64,000 nt of DNA from Siphonodentalium dalli (GCA_032622095.1 CP136064.1:247911827-247975826), one strand, 5' to 3'. Shown: positions 35,417-48,052, numbered from the stretch's first letter. Numbers and translations: made by a program. The notes: generated by a model from the letters alone, not told the origin.

Positions 35417-36485
35417 TTCATAATTGTGGCCTTGTTCATACCAGTACACCAGATTGGTGCTGGAAGCTGTCACAGTGTCAAAGGATTATACACAGTTTAA
35501 TGGTAAATAAATGTAATATATTGATTTACTATCTGGGCTCATCCCTAAGGTTCCACCCATCACATTAACGATCCATAAACAAGCTTTGACCAATACTGGT
35601 CACCAATTAATGGTATCATAGGTACAGTATGTAATAGAGAGAGGAATATTGTATTGTCCAATGTCATTCAAAGACAGAAAGAGCCATAGCCCACATAAAT
35701 TTTCCTAACTAATAGAAACCACCAGCACCCGGCAGGCACACATGGTTGTTTATACCTCAGTCACTGGTGATATCATATATTGTTTCTATTATATGTCCAT
35801 TGTGATTTTTCAAAGATCGTGGGTATGGATTTTGGAGAAGTTGACACATGACTTCTGGTTTACAAATGTCTGTTAGGAGATTTCTAAAGTGTGGAATCTG
35901 CAATGGATCAACGAGATGAAAATAAAATTAGCTACTTCAGAACTTCCGAAGATTTCCCATGCTATTTTGGCCTATTAGTTTCAGTCTAAATTTCATTGGT
36001 TAGCTTAATGAAAACAAGCAAAGACGTCATGGCATGGTTCATGATGTCATTTTCGCTTTGCAGGCCAGAATCCAGATAAGATTGCACAATCCATGAAAAG
36101 TTTTGGGGGGGGGGGGGGGGCCCACTGCATGATGTTACATAAAATATTCTTAGTGTTATGTTGCCGATAAAAAAGCAGAATCGAGGCACAGCATGTGTGG
36201 TTGCTCCACTACGTGTCTCACAAACGATTCATATTAAGTTCAAATGGTACAACATTCACATTCACAGACCAAGAAACACAACACAGGAAATGTATCTACA
36301 TGTAATTCATAATAGGCTCCTCTAAAAACATCTTCAAACTATGTTAATGTATCGCTGTTTCTCAGATGACGACTCAGTTTGAAGTCCACATATTTTTTTT
36401 AAGAAAGCAAACTTGGGCACCCCCCCATAAATTTCAAGACAAGTATTAAAGGTACTGAGTATGAAGAAAGATAGTTATTTGTTTC
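35417..36485. other. No gene; poly-G run
   Basis: G tract at about 36104-36120. Confidence 0.5.
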
Positions 36486-36754
36486 TTAAACCTTCCATGA
36501 CTGGAGCTTCCTGAAATTTTGGAAACACCCTGTGCCAATGCATTCTCTTATATATGCGAGTCACCCACAGCATCGCATATATAAGAGAATACATTGGCCT
36601 AACAATATTTACCTTGACCTTGTAAGGCAGTGAATTCTCTTATATATGTGAGGCTCCCTATGGGAGACTTGCATATATAAGAGAATGCACTGGCTTACAG
36701 TGGCACATAATATTTAATGCTGCACCAGCGCAGCTCCTGTCATGAAAAGGTTAA
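36486..36754 (+). mobile_element. B3 element, full length
   Basis: TTAAACCTTCCATGACTGGA to CATGAAAAGGTTAA. Two hairpins; the loop of the first is shortened. Confidence 0.86.
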
Positions 36755-36951
36755 GTCTGTTCAAATTAAATGCCAAGAATATTAGAAAATAATTTCGCCA
36801 TAGAGAGACACTGCATATAATTTGTATATATATGAAGCATCTTTTAAGTTTCTAGATACATGGACTAGTAATTTAAAAGAAAAATTGATGGAATATTCTT
36901 AATCAAGATTATATTCATGCATTTGATGACTCCAGCACAACCCCCTACTCT

Positions 36952-37376
36952 TGGGCTCCAAATAAACATGCATGCACGTTTATTATTTTCTTGGGAAATT
37001 TCCCCCCTGCACAGTGCTTATTTGGGTCTGCACGTTTATTAATTTTGAGGCTATGAAAATTTAAATCAGCACAAACTCAAGATTTCTATATGATTCTGAT
37101 ATCAAAATGATGAGCTTACTGACAACTTTATGCATGTAAATATTCAAGTATATCGCATACCAAAACACCACATGATACATACTATGTTGACTCCTCTACT
37201 TGACCTGCTATACAAATAATTTGTTTAACCACAGTTGATGTTTTGCTCAGAGTTCCCCTGCACTATTATATGAGCCTGCACTCTTATTAACTTTCAAGGG
37301 AATTTCCCCCCTGCACTATTATTTGGGTCTGCACGTTTATTTGGAGACCGAGAGTACCCCACCCAGCTGAATTAAG
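36952..37376. repeat. Repeat T with inverted outer ends and direct inner repeats
   Basis: TACTCTTGGGCTCCAAATAA at the left is inverted relative to TTATTTGGAGACCGAGAGTA at the right. The block TTCCCCCCTGCAC...TTATTTGGGTCTGCACG occurs twice in direct orientation. Confidence 0.6.
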
Positions 37377-37406
37377 TACAATGAACAAGTACAACCAACA
37401 TTGAGG

Positions 37407-37531
37407 TACAGTAATGTCCTAAATAATTGACTCCTTAACCAAAGCAGAATTATGGGTAACTTTTCAGGATTTACCGGTAGTCGGAAATATGGCTTGTGGT
37501 TAAGGAGTCGATTATTTAGGGCATTATTGTA
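37407..37531. mobile_element. A element with the hairpin centre deleted
   Basis: TACAGTAATGTCCTAAATAA start; the sequence passes from GGAAATATGGCTTG directly to TGGTTAAGGAGTCG and ends GCATTATTGTA. Confidence 0.82.
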
Positions 37532-38024
37532 ATCTAAATATTTTTTTTCAAGTGCTTCTGGACTGATACACCATACATTATACTGTCAGCATTGTAATGT
37601 TTATATGGGTCCACTTCACATGAATGTGCGCTGTATGTTTTTATGTTCGTTTATATATAGGCAAGTCCAAGCAGGTCATGTGGTTTATCAGATACAAATC
37701 TATTGGTCCTTTGAACATCATTTTGGGACAAGTGGACATAGTATGAAGTACATAAGTGGCCATTTAGTTATTAGTGACATCAATGTGTCCGGATACGGGC
37801 CACAGGTTGAGAACAGTCACACATTATCAAAATTATGAATGACTGTACCATATAAACCAATTAGAAAAACATATTCACTTTTAGGGATGACCAATATTAT
37901 TATTTGTTTTCTGAAATTAGTTCAAATAACATTGAAGTCTTCCAAAAATGATGGCATGATGTTAAGACGAATATTTACCTGCAGTTTTGACAGAAATTAC
38001 AATGTACTGAATGTATCAAATCAT
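37532..38024. other. No gene supported
   Basis: Two consecutive plus frames (37605-37838, 37839-38033) without family resemblance. Confidence 0.4.
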
Positions 38025-38487
38025 CAAGCCTGAGTTTAGAGTGTCTGTCATTTGCAGAATGAGGTCCCCAGAGGGTGAATTTAGTGATGCCCTCCCGCAT
38101 AGTGGGCTAGCATCACTAAATTCACTCTCTGGGGACCTCATTCTGCTTTATAGGCCTCATCTTTTCTGAAAAGTTTCTTTATTATCAAATTTCTATTGAA
38201 AGTTCTTCACATAGATTCCATTTCTTTTTTAGTTTAGTTTCTCAATATCCCCAAATTGGCAGATGACACATTGAATAATCGAGGTTCCCAATGGGTGTAC
38301 ATCACAATATTCACCAATTGGGAATTTCAATCTGAGTCCATGTCTCCCATAGCAAATGAGGTCATGCAGAATGAGGCTCCCAGAGGGTGAATTTGGTAAT
38401 GCTAGCCAGCTATGCGGGATGGCATCACTGAATTCACCCTTTGGGGACCTCATTCCGCAGAAGACAGGCACACTGTATAAAGGATTG
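38025..38487. mobile_element. C element, second subfamily, full length
   Basis: CAAGCCTGAGTTTAGAGTGT to ACTGTATAAAGGATTG. Confidence 0.82.
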
Positions 38488-38544
38488 GTGGAGGATGAAT
38501 AGATCCCTTAGGAAATGGTCAGATAATAAGTTCAACTAATGTAT

Positions 38545-38592
38545 ACTTTCATAACTGAATGGGAGAATTGATTTAGTAAAGAAAGGGTTTAC
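38545..38592 (+). repeat. P element end fragment
   Basis: Shares ATAACTGAATGGGAGAAT followed by AAAGAAAGGGTTTA. Confidence 0.6.
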
Positions 38593-39513
38593 TGACAACT
38601 TCTCCAGATACAGTGTACATAATACACATTGCTCTCCCTTTGAGAGAATCAGAAATCTGCATTAATTGGGATTTGAACCAGCTTCATAATCTCGAAATAA
38701 TAAACTAGTCTGGCCTTATGTAAATATGCAATAAATGGAGTACATGAGTGGAGTACAAGGCATCCTCATGATAGATATCATCGGTAGTTACAAATAACAT
38801 GGACCATAATTAGTCACATTTGTGCACAAATAACATCTAAATATTTCTCACATCCTGCTCTTGGCGATAATGAACTCGATGAAAGACTTTGTATTATTCG
38901 GAGCATTTATTAAACATGATTATATTACATGATAGTCACGCATTCCATTTTTTATGTAAAGTAATGAATCTCACTGAGAAAAATCAGGAAAGTGTTTAAG
39001 TGGACTTTTAATTTGTGATCATAAATTACTGGTAAGATCGCTCCAACAACTTTCCATTTAGGATGATTAACGACTTATTTTCTATGACCTGACCTAATTT
39101 GAAGGTGAACTTGACAAAGTCAACTTTTTGAACTCCGAAAAGTACATTTTCACAAGATTGTGACTGGGCTGGGTAGAAATGAGTTAGCATCAAAATTTGA
39201 ACTCTCTCAAGATTAGCATCAAGGAGGACATACAGTAAATAAAAATAGATCTATATAAAAATGGCCATAAATATCCCTGAAAAGTTGAAAACCATAAATT
39301 TAATATTTTAACAAATTTTGCAAATTAGTTTCACAAAACACACCAATTACCTTTTTCTTGATTCTTATTGATTAATAGTATGTTGTTAATATGAATAGGT
39401 TTATATATATATTTCAGCTAAAACAAAATTGGCTGAAATTTGTAAAATCATAAATGCACTGAACTAAACTTTTTGCATATCTATGTCATCATTGTGTATT
39501 TCACTAAACAAAA
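38593..39513. other. No gene recognised
   Basis: GGGATTTGAACCAGC near 38669 looks like a tRNA B box on the minus strand without a tRNA around it. Confidence 0.4.
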
Positions 39514-39590
39514 CCATATTTCCGACTAAATCCTGAAAATTACCCATAATTCTGCTGTGGTTAAGGAGTCGATTATTTAGGGCATTACAG
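39514..39590. mobile_element. A element, right arm only
   Basis: CCATATTTCCGACTAAATCC through TTTAGGGCATTACAG. Confidence 0.75.
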
Positions 39591-40272
39591 GTACTGTAAC
39601 TTCACCTCTTTCAAGATATTGCACAACGTATGTGCTACGCCTACGCTCTATAAAATTGAAATGCGAATGTTCCACACGGATGACATGAAGTGTTGTTTGT
39701 GCAAAGCCCCATGAATAATCTAAAGATTACAATGATAATATTAGATGGAATTTAAAACCCACCCAGCGAAAGCTTGTAAAGAAAAGTCATGCAGGTAAAT
39801 AGAAAAAACAGTATCAAAACGCCAATGAATAGTTTGAATGGGTGGATGAATTCCGATGAATGCCTGATTGTAGGGTGTATAGTATACACTTCAATCAGCA
39901 AACAATTTCACAAGTTTGAGTGCATTGAAAAGTTAATTTACATAACAAATGCCAGGTAGGTCTTCCTGATCTAACTATGACAATATTTATATAATGAAAT
40001 GCTCTGCATGATATACAGGTTTTCTCACCATCGTAACATTGGAAATCACTTTGATTATCTTGTGCAATATAAATAGATTTCACACCAAATACTTTAGTCT
40101 TTAAGCATAACAAAAATATAGGCACACAGAGGCATACATGCTGATTGACATAAATACAGCGATTGGGGAAAGTGCCGGACCTGATATATGCAACAAATTT
40201 TAATGAATGGATAAATATATGTTGTATGAAATTCACGCTGTCAAATAATTTTTTATACATACATGTATGACA
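39591..40272 (-). other. Unassigned 121-codon minus-strand frame
   Basis: The frame 40260-39895 (MYKKLFDSVNF...) is fairly long for AT-rich DNA, but its composition is irregular and no motif is visible. No splice context was recognised. Confidence 0.2.
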
Positions 40273-40482
40273 TACAGTGATGCCCTAAATAATCAACTCC
40301 TTAACCACAGCAGAATTATAGGTAATTTTTCAGGATTTAGTCGGAAATATGGCTTGTTGCCATTCATCAGAAAGCTGAGAGCTTTCCGATGAATGACAAC
40401 AAGCCATATTTCCGACTAAATCCTGAAAAATTACCCACAATTCTGCTGTGGTTAAGGAGTCGATTATTTAGGGCATTACTCT
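40273..40482. mobile_element. A element, full palindrome
   Basis: TACAGTGATGCCCTAAATAA to GGGCATTACT; the loop is shortened to AAGCTGAGAGCTT. Confidence 0.85.
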
Positions 40483-40500
40483 AGTTACTGGACATAAAGT

Positions 40501-40665
40501 CCAGGTCTCAAAATATGGTGCTGGACATTTGCAGAATGAAGTCCCAGAGGATGAATTTAGTGATGCAAGCATCACCAAATTATCCTCTGGGGACTTCATT
40601 CTGCATGGGAGACCTAGACATAGATTTAAGTTCCCAGATTGTGATGTCAACCCATGGAGAACCCC
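40501..40665. mobile_element. C element, left part
   Basis: AGGTCTCAAAATATGGTGCT; shortened left hairpin (GATGCAAGCATCACC loop). Confidence 0.74.
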
Positions 40666-41286
40666 AGCCCCACCTCCCCTTAACCGCTTCTTCTTCGCTG
40701 CTTGTATATACCATCAATATCAATAGATCTGATACCATAGGAGGCTGAACTAATGGCAGTAATTATGAACCAACTATTAAACAGACAACGAGGTCTGAGT
40801 TATGAATGGAATGCAACAACCAAATGTGTACATATATTAAAGTTTGATATAAAATCAATGGCACAAGTCTGAAGGCATGTTCGATTATTTTTTTGTCCGG
40901 AAGTTACATAAAATATCATCTAATTATCCGCATATTCAAGAACTTGTGCAACAGTGCGCAGCAACTACAGTCTTGCTCAGAATAATCTGCAGGATGTGTA
41001 AGGCTTTGGTTTGCCATAAGATTTTCCATGCCAAGAGAACTGAAGAAAACAGATTGATATAATTTGTCTTTTGGCGCAGAATTTTGGTGCTTTGGAAATA
41101 TACCGGAAATTAATGACCCAAACATGAAGGTACTGTGCATAAGTGTTATGATTTTTCACTGAATAATTCATAATTTCCATATAGGTACTTTCTGCACTTA
41201 ACTCTATTATATTTGTGAGGGGTTAGACAATTATTTTCATCACTTATATGAAGCATGTTTAGCATTCAACAAGCATGGTGGCAGCT
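40666..41286. other. No gene supported
   Basis: Overlapping frames on both strands at 40877-41180. Confidence 0.4.
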
Positions 41287-41566
41287 TTAACCCTTCCATG
41301 TCTGGAGCTTCCTGATTTTTTTGCGAAAACCCTGTGCCAATGCATTCTCTTATATATATGGGTCTACCATAGGGAGCCTCACATATACATGTACAATAGA
41401 ATACATTGGCCTAACAATATTTACCTTGACCATGCAAGCCAATGAATACTGTTATATATGTGAGGCCTCCTATGAGAGTGTGAAGGAGACTGGCATATAT
41501 AAGAGAATGCACTGGAACAAGATCTTTAATGCTGCACCAGCACAGCTCCCATCAAGAAAGGGTTAA
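41287..41566 (+). mobile_element. B3 element, full length, diverged
   Basis: TTAACCCTTCCATGTCTGGA to AAGAAAGGGTTAA. Confidence 0.84.
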
Positions 41567-41587
41567 TATCTTCTTGATTTTGACCTA

Positions 41588-41947
41588 TTCTATTTGCAGA
41601 ACGAGGTGCCCAGAGGGTGAATTTAGTGATGCTATCCCACACAGCAGGCTAGCATCACAATTGATTTCACAATTCACAGTCGGGAACCTCATTCTGCTCA
41701 TGCCTCAACTATGGGAGACCTAGAATCAGATTAAAGTTCCCCAATTGAAGTTGGTGATGTTAGTCACCTTGATTATACATTTTAAATGTATCTTCTTCAA
41801 ATGGGATAAAGAAACTGAACAGAAGTGAAAAAGTAAATAAAAACAATGTTAACTTGTGACTATCTAGATACATGTACTTCCAAGAAGATGAGGCCTAGAC
41901 AGAATGAGGTCCCCAGAGGGTGAACTTGGTGAGGTTAGCCAGCTGAT
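41588..41947. mobile_element. C element, both ends missing
   Basis: Left hairpin and interior present; the right hairpin stops after GGTTAGCCAGCT. Confidence 0.72.
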
Positions 41948-42039
41948 ATAAAATTTACATGCTGATACTTGTATGCAAGAGCGGAGGGTGAATGTTATTT
42001 CCACAGCATTTTAATCTTGCAACAAACGAGATATGTCTT

Positions 42040-42702
42040 TTTGTGCCAAGTCCGATTTTTGTATCAACCCATATACCCTGTGCCAATGCATTCTCTTATA
42101 TATGCGATTCGACCATAGGTCGCCTCGCATATATAAGAGAATGCATTGGCCTAACAATTTTTCATAATTTGTTATTATTTTTTACAATTTTTTACAATTT
42201 TAATAATTTTTTCTTATATCCTTTAACCCTTTACCCAACAAACCGGCCAAATAAAGCTTCAACAGCCTAAAATATCTTCGGTCTGTCTCAATAGAACCAT
42301 ACAAATATGGATATCATTGGAACCGGCTCCTTGACCACATTGTGATAGTTACAGGTATGCCCTGTGCCAATGCATTCTCTTATATATGCGAGTCGACCAT
42401 AGGTCGCCTCGCATATATAAGAGAATGCATTGGCCTAAAAAAAATCTTTTTTTAACACTTTTTACCATTTTTTCTTACATTCTTTAACAATTTTATAATT
42501 TGTAATGTGTTAAGCCAATGCATTCTCTTATATATGCGAGGAGACCTATGGTCGACTCGCATATATAAGAGAATGCATTGGCACAGGGCCGTTCTGTTGG
42601 GTAAAGGGTTAACTCATTCAGTGCCAGATTTTATCGGCCCTGGCACGCTACAGACCGTAAATTAGGGCCGATGAGATCGGCCCCTGGCACTGAAAGAGTT
42701 AA
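42040..42702 (+). mobile_element. B2 element interrupted by B1
   Basis: The left part (GTGCCAAGTCCGATTTTTG, then one hairpin) runs to 42222. The right part 42609-42702 ends GGCACTGAAAGAGTTAA. The right 94 bp also has its own TTAACTCATTCAGTGCC start, so it might be a separate miniature element abutting B1. Confidence 0.65.
42223..42612 (+). mobile_element. B1 element, full length, nested in a B2 element
   Basis: Inserted at the TTAA of a TATATCCTTTAA stretch equivalent to TATATTCTTTAA in the B2 copy near 26230. The right TTAA abuts the B2 terminal part. Confidence 0.88.
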
Positions 42703-43458
42703 TATTTATATCCTAGATGTTAAAATGGATTGTTTTTAGTTTTTGTTGTTTTTTATTACAATCCTGATTTATTAGCCACTTAATCAAAGCGTCCAGCTTT
42801 CATAAGACACAACCTGAGATCATGCAGGGCCTCAACTTCTATTTCGCTGAATAATTCATCTTGCTGCACCGGATCAATGTCTTTTATAACACTCATGGGA
42901 AGATAATCTGTAAATTTCTAACATAACACGGCCACAATAATAGTCAATATTACTTCACTGAACAACAAAATATCTCATGATTAGAATGCTCTGAACCCAT
43001 AATTGCTATAGGTAAAAATAATAATCTTAGCGAGATTTAATTTCCCACCGCAGGGAGAGTTGTACTACCTGGAGGGACGCACATTTAACAAACTATTGAT
43101 CTTGTGTTATCAAATGATAAATCTATCGATTCGCCCACCTTTACTCAAATATGTTGAAGTAATTCTGCTCCTTAAGGGCATACCTGAGCAACCAAAGTTC
43201 TCACAGCTGTTTTTGGCAGATAGATTGAAGTGGATGTTTGAATATGTGATATGATCTTAACCTTATGTTGAAACATAGGCTAGCTTCAAAAGATTCAGGT
43301 GATATATTTATATTCTCAAGTCAATGAACTGCCCAATACAGGTGTTGAGAAGGATTTTTGGGTTTGGATTTATACTCTACCAGCATCCACACTATATTTG
43401 TCAAAGGATGTGCGCATTGACTTTTACCTTGGGTATCAACCTGTTGCTACTACTGAGA
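42703..43458. other. No gene supported
   Basis: A 64-codon plus frame at 43060-43254 is not recognised. Confidence 0.4.
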
Positions 43459-43778
43459 TACCGTACTCCCCTAAGTAATTGACCCAGTAACTGTGGTTAT
43501 TATGCGTTTATAACTGATGTCAAACCATAACTTCTCTGCGATTAACGGTTCTGTGACCGCTGTGACACCGCAATTACGGTATATGTGGTAAAGGAACCCC
43601 AGGTGGTTATATTCCACGACTGTCGATACACTGTAGCTAACTGCTGACTGTTTCATTTCTTATGCAATTATACTGGACATTACTGTTTCATAACAGTAGA
43701 TGATTACATGTGTTTTAACCACCCACCCCTCTGGTTGTCTTGTGGTTCGATGAGTCATTTACTTAGGGCAGTACAGTA
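43459..43778. mobile_element. A' element, diverged relative of A
   Basis: TA-flanked with ends CCGTACTCCCCTAAGTAATT and TTACTTAGGGCAGTACAG. The interior differs from A, so this looks like a separate family with related termini. The 61-residue minus-strand frame inside (43471-43656) is not credible as a gene. Confidence 0.6.
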
Positions 43779-44447
43779 AATTTCTGACTGAAACGGACAT
43801 GGAGTACATTGTATTTAAAGTTTTAATCTAGCCTAGGTATTTTGGAGCATTTTAGAATTTGGGCCCAATTTTGGCATCCGCAGATATCCAGAAGCTCTCT
43901 GTTTAATAAGTTTTGAACAAGATATATGATGTACATTTATGAAATAATCTTACAATAAAGTATCAACTAACAGTCTGACAGAGACTTGTCAAAATGATGC
44001 CTTTTAAATACCAGTCGGTATAACCTAACAAAAATCATTCTGACTCAGCTGATATGAGTTAGTACTCATGCCCTAAAATTCAAAAACCTCAATGACCAGA
44101 AGTCATGTATGACAATTTGCTATGAAGAAGAGTTGCATTGTAGTGGTATATAATATTGAATTTACCTGAGAAATATTACTATGAGGTTAACATAATATGA
44201 GTGATTACGCGCACCAATGATCACATCACACTGAGATAGCTATTTAGTACATGAATACAAATGAGCGTCGTTTCAGTCATCCGGTATTCAAAAGAATCTT
44301 ATGGTCCGTTGCATGCAATATATTCCTACATTATGGATCTACATGTATCCGGGCATTGATAGCCATGCCACTATTAAGATTTTATAGATGTGATCAGGTT
44401 TGCAAACCCTAAAATTACGACATTTTCATTATGCTCAATTTATCAAG
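43779..44447. other. No feature recognised
   Basis: Unique-looking AT-rich sequence. Confidence 0.45.
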
Positions 44448-44789
44448 AAAGCCTGACTTTAGTGTACCTGTCATTTGCAGAATGAGGTCCCCAGAGGGTG
44501 GATTTAATAGTGGGCTAGCATCACCAAATTAACCCTCTGGGGACCTCATTCTGAATGGCCTCAAAGTGTCGTCTGCCAATTTGGGGTTATAGAGAAACTA
44601 AACTAAAAAAGAATTAGACTATTCGTGAAGAAGTTTCTATAGAAATTTGATAATAAAGAAACTTTCCAGAGAAGATGAGGCCTAAGCAGAATGAGGTCCC
44701 TAGAGGGTGAATTTAATGATGCTAGCCCACTAAATTCACCCTCTGGAGACCTCATTCTGCAAATGACAGGCACACTAAACTCAGGCTTG
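44448..44789. mobile_element. C element, second subfamily, shortened hairpins
   Basis: AAAGCCTGACTTTAGTGTAC to TAAACTCAGGCTTG. Confidence 0.8.
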
Positions 44790-45139
44790 TGCAAGAGACA
44801 TTACTTTTAATATAAACACGATTCACTGAACAAACATACTGAGGCCTTGAACTAATTTTGAGAGTGTTTGGATGTAAATTAAATAAATTTTCAAATAAAG
44901 TGAGAAATTGCTGAACATTGAAACTATATACACAGAGCAGTTCACTTTAATTTGTTAAATTTGATGTCCAAAACTTAAGAAATGAAATTAAACACAGGTA
45001 CATGTTCATGTACTATTACTGGGTGGTGGTACATTTCATAAACATTAGGGTAAAGCAAGCAGTGCATGGTAGATACTAAAGTAATATTCTAACACCATGT
45101 GACAGCCCTAACTGGATGTTAATCATTTTATAGTAGAAC
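44790..45139. other. No feature recognised
   Basis: AT-rich. Confidence 0.45.
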
Positions 45140-45744
45140 TACAGTAATGCCCTAATTAATCGACTCCTTTAACCCTTTACCCAACAGAAGGGCCCTGTGC
45201 CAATGCATTCTCTTATATATGCGAGTCGACCATAGGTCGCCTCGCATATATAAGAGAATTCATTGGCTTAACACATTAAAAATTATAAAATTGTTAAAGA
45301 ATGTAAGAAAAAATGGTAAAAAAAGATTTTTTTTAGGCCAATGCATTCTCTTATATATGCGAGGCGACCTATGGTCGACTCGCATATATAAGAGAATGCA
45401 TTGGCACAGGGTATAACTGTAACTATCACAATGTGGTCAAGGAGCCGGTTCCAATGATATCCATATTTGTATGGTTCTATTGAGACAGACCGAAGATATT
45501 TTAGGCTGTTGAAGCTTTATTTGGCCGGTTTTGGCCAGTTTGTTGGGTAAAGGGTTAACCACAGCAGAATTATGGGTAACTTTTCAGGATTTAGTCGGAA
45601 ATATGGCTTGTTGCCATTCATCGGAAAGCTCTCCCCGAGAGCTTTCCGATGAATGGCAACAAGCCATATTTCCGACTAAATCCTGAAAAGTTACCCATAA
45701 TTCTGCTGTGGTTAAAGGAGTCGATTAATTAGGGCATTACTGTA
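45140..45744. mobile_element. A element split by a B1 element
   Basis: The left end TACAGTAATGCCCTAATTAA reaches CTCCTTTAA at 45172. The A sequence resumes at 45555 as TTAACCACAGCAG and ends GGGCATTACTGTA. Removing 45169-45554 restores an uninterrupted A element. Confidence 0.93.
45169..45558 (-). mobile_element. B1 element, full length, nested in an A element
   Basis: TTAA at 45169-45172 and 45555-45558 is an exact target duplication, because the interrupted A sequence is known from other copies (CTCCTTAACCACAG). Confidence 0.94.
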
Positions 45745-46565
45745 TATATATGGACAACTAAAAATATGCTGTGTCAGCACATATTTCCTGCCACCTGGTC
45801 AAACCACCCCCATAAATATCTGAAGTGTGTGGAAGGTGCAGGTTTAGATAGGGCATATGGCACTTGTATAGATAATAAGATCTGACTTTCCGAGTTTAGA
45901 TACTGAACATCATACCCCTATTAATCTTTAATGAGTTTACCTGTACTGGTACTCATGGGAACTGGATAACCTGCCACTGTGACAACCCACCCCAGTGATT
46001 GATTGTATAGACTACAGTGTTTTTGTTTACTTCTTGTATTTCATTTTACCACAGAGATGATAAAGGTATAATTGGATAAATGAATATATTAATATATACA
46101 ATTTATAGGTTAATAGAAATATCTTGTTTCACCAAGGGATAAACAAAATATTTTCAAGTTACTTTTGATACCATCCCTCCATACAGACAGACTCATGTAC
46201 TAGTATGCTACATGAATAAGCACCTTCAGTTAAAAATACTCATTAAAATCTATGGTGTATGGAATTTTAAATAAATATATGTAAATACAATCTACGTTCA
46301 TAATTTCAATATAATTTTTTGAAAGTTATAAATCTAATCCACTGAAAATGTTAAAATTGTCAAAATTTCTAGATAAACCATTATATATTATCATTTATCT
46401 AAACTTATCACAGAGGACATTTTATTTTTTTTTATATTCTATTCTTTCTGGGACAAAATAATAGTAGACTGTTCTGTAAAATTGTAAGTATTCCACATTA
46501 TACATGTATCATAAAGGTACCAAGTGCGATGAACGATTGATGAGTTATTTTAGTGCATCCGTACT
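45745..46565. other. No feature recognised
   Basis: AT-rich, with a T tract near 46424. Confidence 0.45.
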
Positions 46566-46831
46566 TTAACCATTCCATGACTGGAGGTTCCTAAAATGTT
46601 GTGAAAAGCCTGTGCCAATGTATTCTCTTATATATGCGAGTCTCGCATAGTGAGCCTTCTGTATATATTAAAGAGAATACATTGGCCTAACAAAATTTAC
46701 CTTCACCTGGCATCCAGTGCATTCTCTTAAATATGAGAGGCTCCCAATGGTAGGCTCAGTTATATAAGAGAATGCACTGGCAAAGGATCCTTAATGCTGC
46801 ACCAGCGCAGCTACACTCATGAAAGGTTCAA
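46566..46831 (+). mobile_element. B3 element, full length
   Basis: TTAACCATTCCATGACTGGA to CATGAAAGGTTCAA; the terminal TTAA on the right has decayed. Confidence 0.83.
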
Positions 46832-47370
46832 CACACAACCTTTACAACATGATAGAGTTACCATTTTCAGGAGGGGGTAGAAATAGGTATGGGTAGGGAT
46901 CAGAATGTATTTAATTTATATTGGTCTAGAATAAACATTTAAGAGTTTTGAACTTTCTGGTAATCTTGTGGTTTGAATCCTAAATATTTCTTTTATATAT
47001 ATAAAAAATCCAACTCTGATACAAAGAATCCCACAGACTGGGTGCCATATGCATTCAATTTGTATTTCACAGTCTGATTCTATGTTGAAGAAACATGTGG
47101 TCAATATGTGCAAAGAGCTGTCAAGTGCCAGCCAACAAAATACATTTGAAGTTCTGCTACAGTCAAAGCCCTCTGATTAAATCTCCAGGGAATCCTACTG
47201 GGGTTTCCTCAATTATCACGCATTAATAATTTCTGCTGCAAGATATGCCTTGGGATAAATAAAATGCTGGCCAAACCATGGCTTCATTGCCCTTGTTTAT
47301 GTCTGGCTGTACTGGGATGTAGAGTAAATATCTTCAAGGTAAATTAATAGCAGTAGCACTATATTTACTA
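46832..47370. other. No gene supported
   Basis: A 65-codon minus frame (46916-47113) is not recognised. Confidence 0.4.
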
Positions 47371-47771
47371 TGTAACCCTTTACCCAACAGAAGGGCCCTG
47401 TGCCAATGCATTCTCTTATATATGCGAGTCGACCATAGGTCGCCTCGCATATATAAGAGAATGCATTGGCTTAACACATTAATAATTATAAAATTGTTAA
47501 AGAATGTAAGAAAAAATGGTAAAAAGTGTTAAAAAAAGATTATTTTTAGGCCAATGCATTCTCTTATATATGCGAGACGACCTATGGTCGACTCGCATAT
47601 ATAAGAGAATGCATTGGCACAGGGCATAACTGTAACTATCACAATGTGGTCAAGGAGCCGGTTCCAATGATATCCATATTTGTATGGTTCTATTGAGACA
47701 GACCGAAGATATTTTAGGCTGTTGAAGCTTTATTTGGTCGGTTTTGGCCGGTTTGTTGGGTAAAGGGTTAA
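47371..47771 (-). mobile_element. B1 element, full length, abutting a B3 element
   Basis: The left end reads TGTAACCCTTTACCCAAC, so its TTAA has decayed. The right TTAA (47768-47771) is also the start of a B3 copy. Confidence 0.87.
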
Positions 47772-48052
47772 TGATGTGAGCTGCGCTCGTGCAGCTTTAA
47801 TGATCCTGTACCAGTGCATTATATTATACATGCAGGTCTCCTATAGAACCTCGCTTATAAAAGAGAATGCACTGGCTTAAAAGGTCAAACTAAGTACATG
47901 TATTGTTAGGCAAATGTATTCTCTTATATATTCAAGGTTACCAATGGGAGACTCACTTACCAGTACATGTACACATACATATAAGATACATGTAATAGAT
48001 TGGCACAAGGTTTTCGTAAAATTTCAGAAAGCTCCAGTCATGGAAAGGTTAA
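47768..48052 (-). mobile_element. B3 element abutting B1
   Basis: TTAATGATGTGAGCTGCGCT to GTCATGGAAAGGTTAA. The expected CCCTTTC at the left end is missing where B1 joins. Confidence 0.8.

Noticed and set aside
38660-38720. tRNA gene or SINE suggested by GGTTCAAATCCC on the minus strand
   Set aside because: No proper A box, acceptor stem or anticodon arm could be drawn around it.
40228-40260. 121-codon minus frame as a gene
   Set aside because: Irregular composition, no motif, no splice context; kept only as a low-confidence note.
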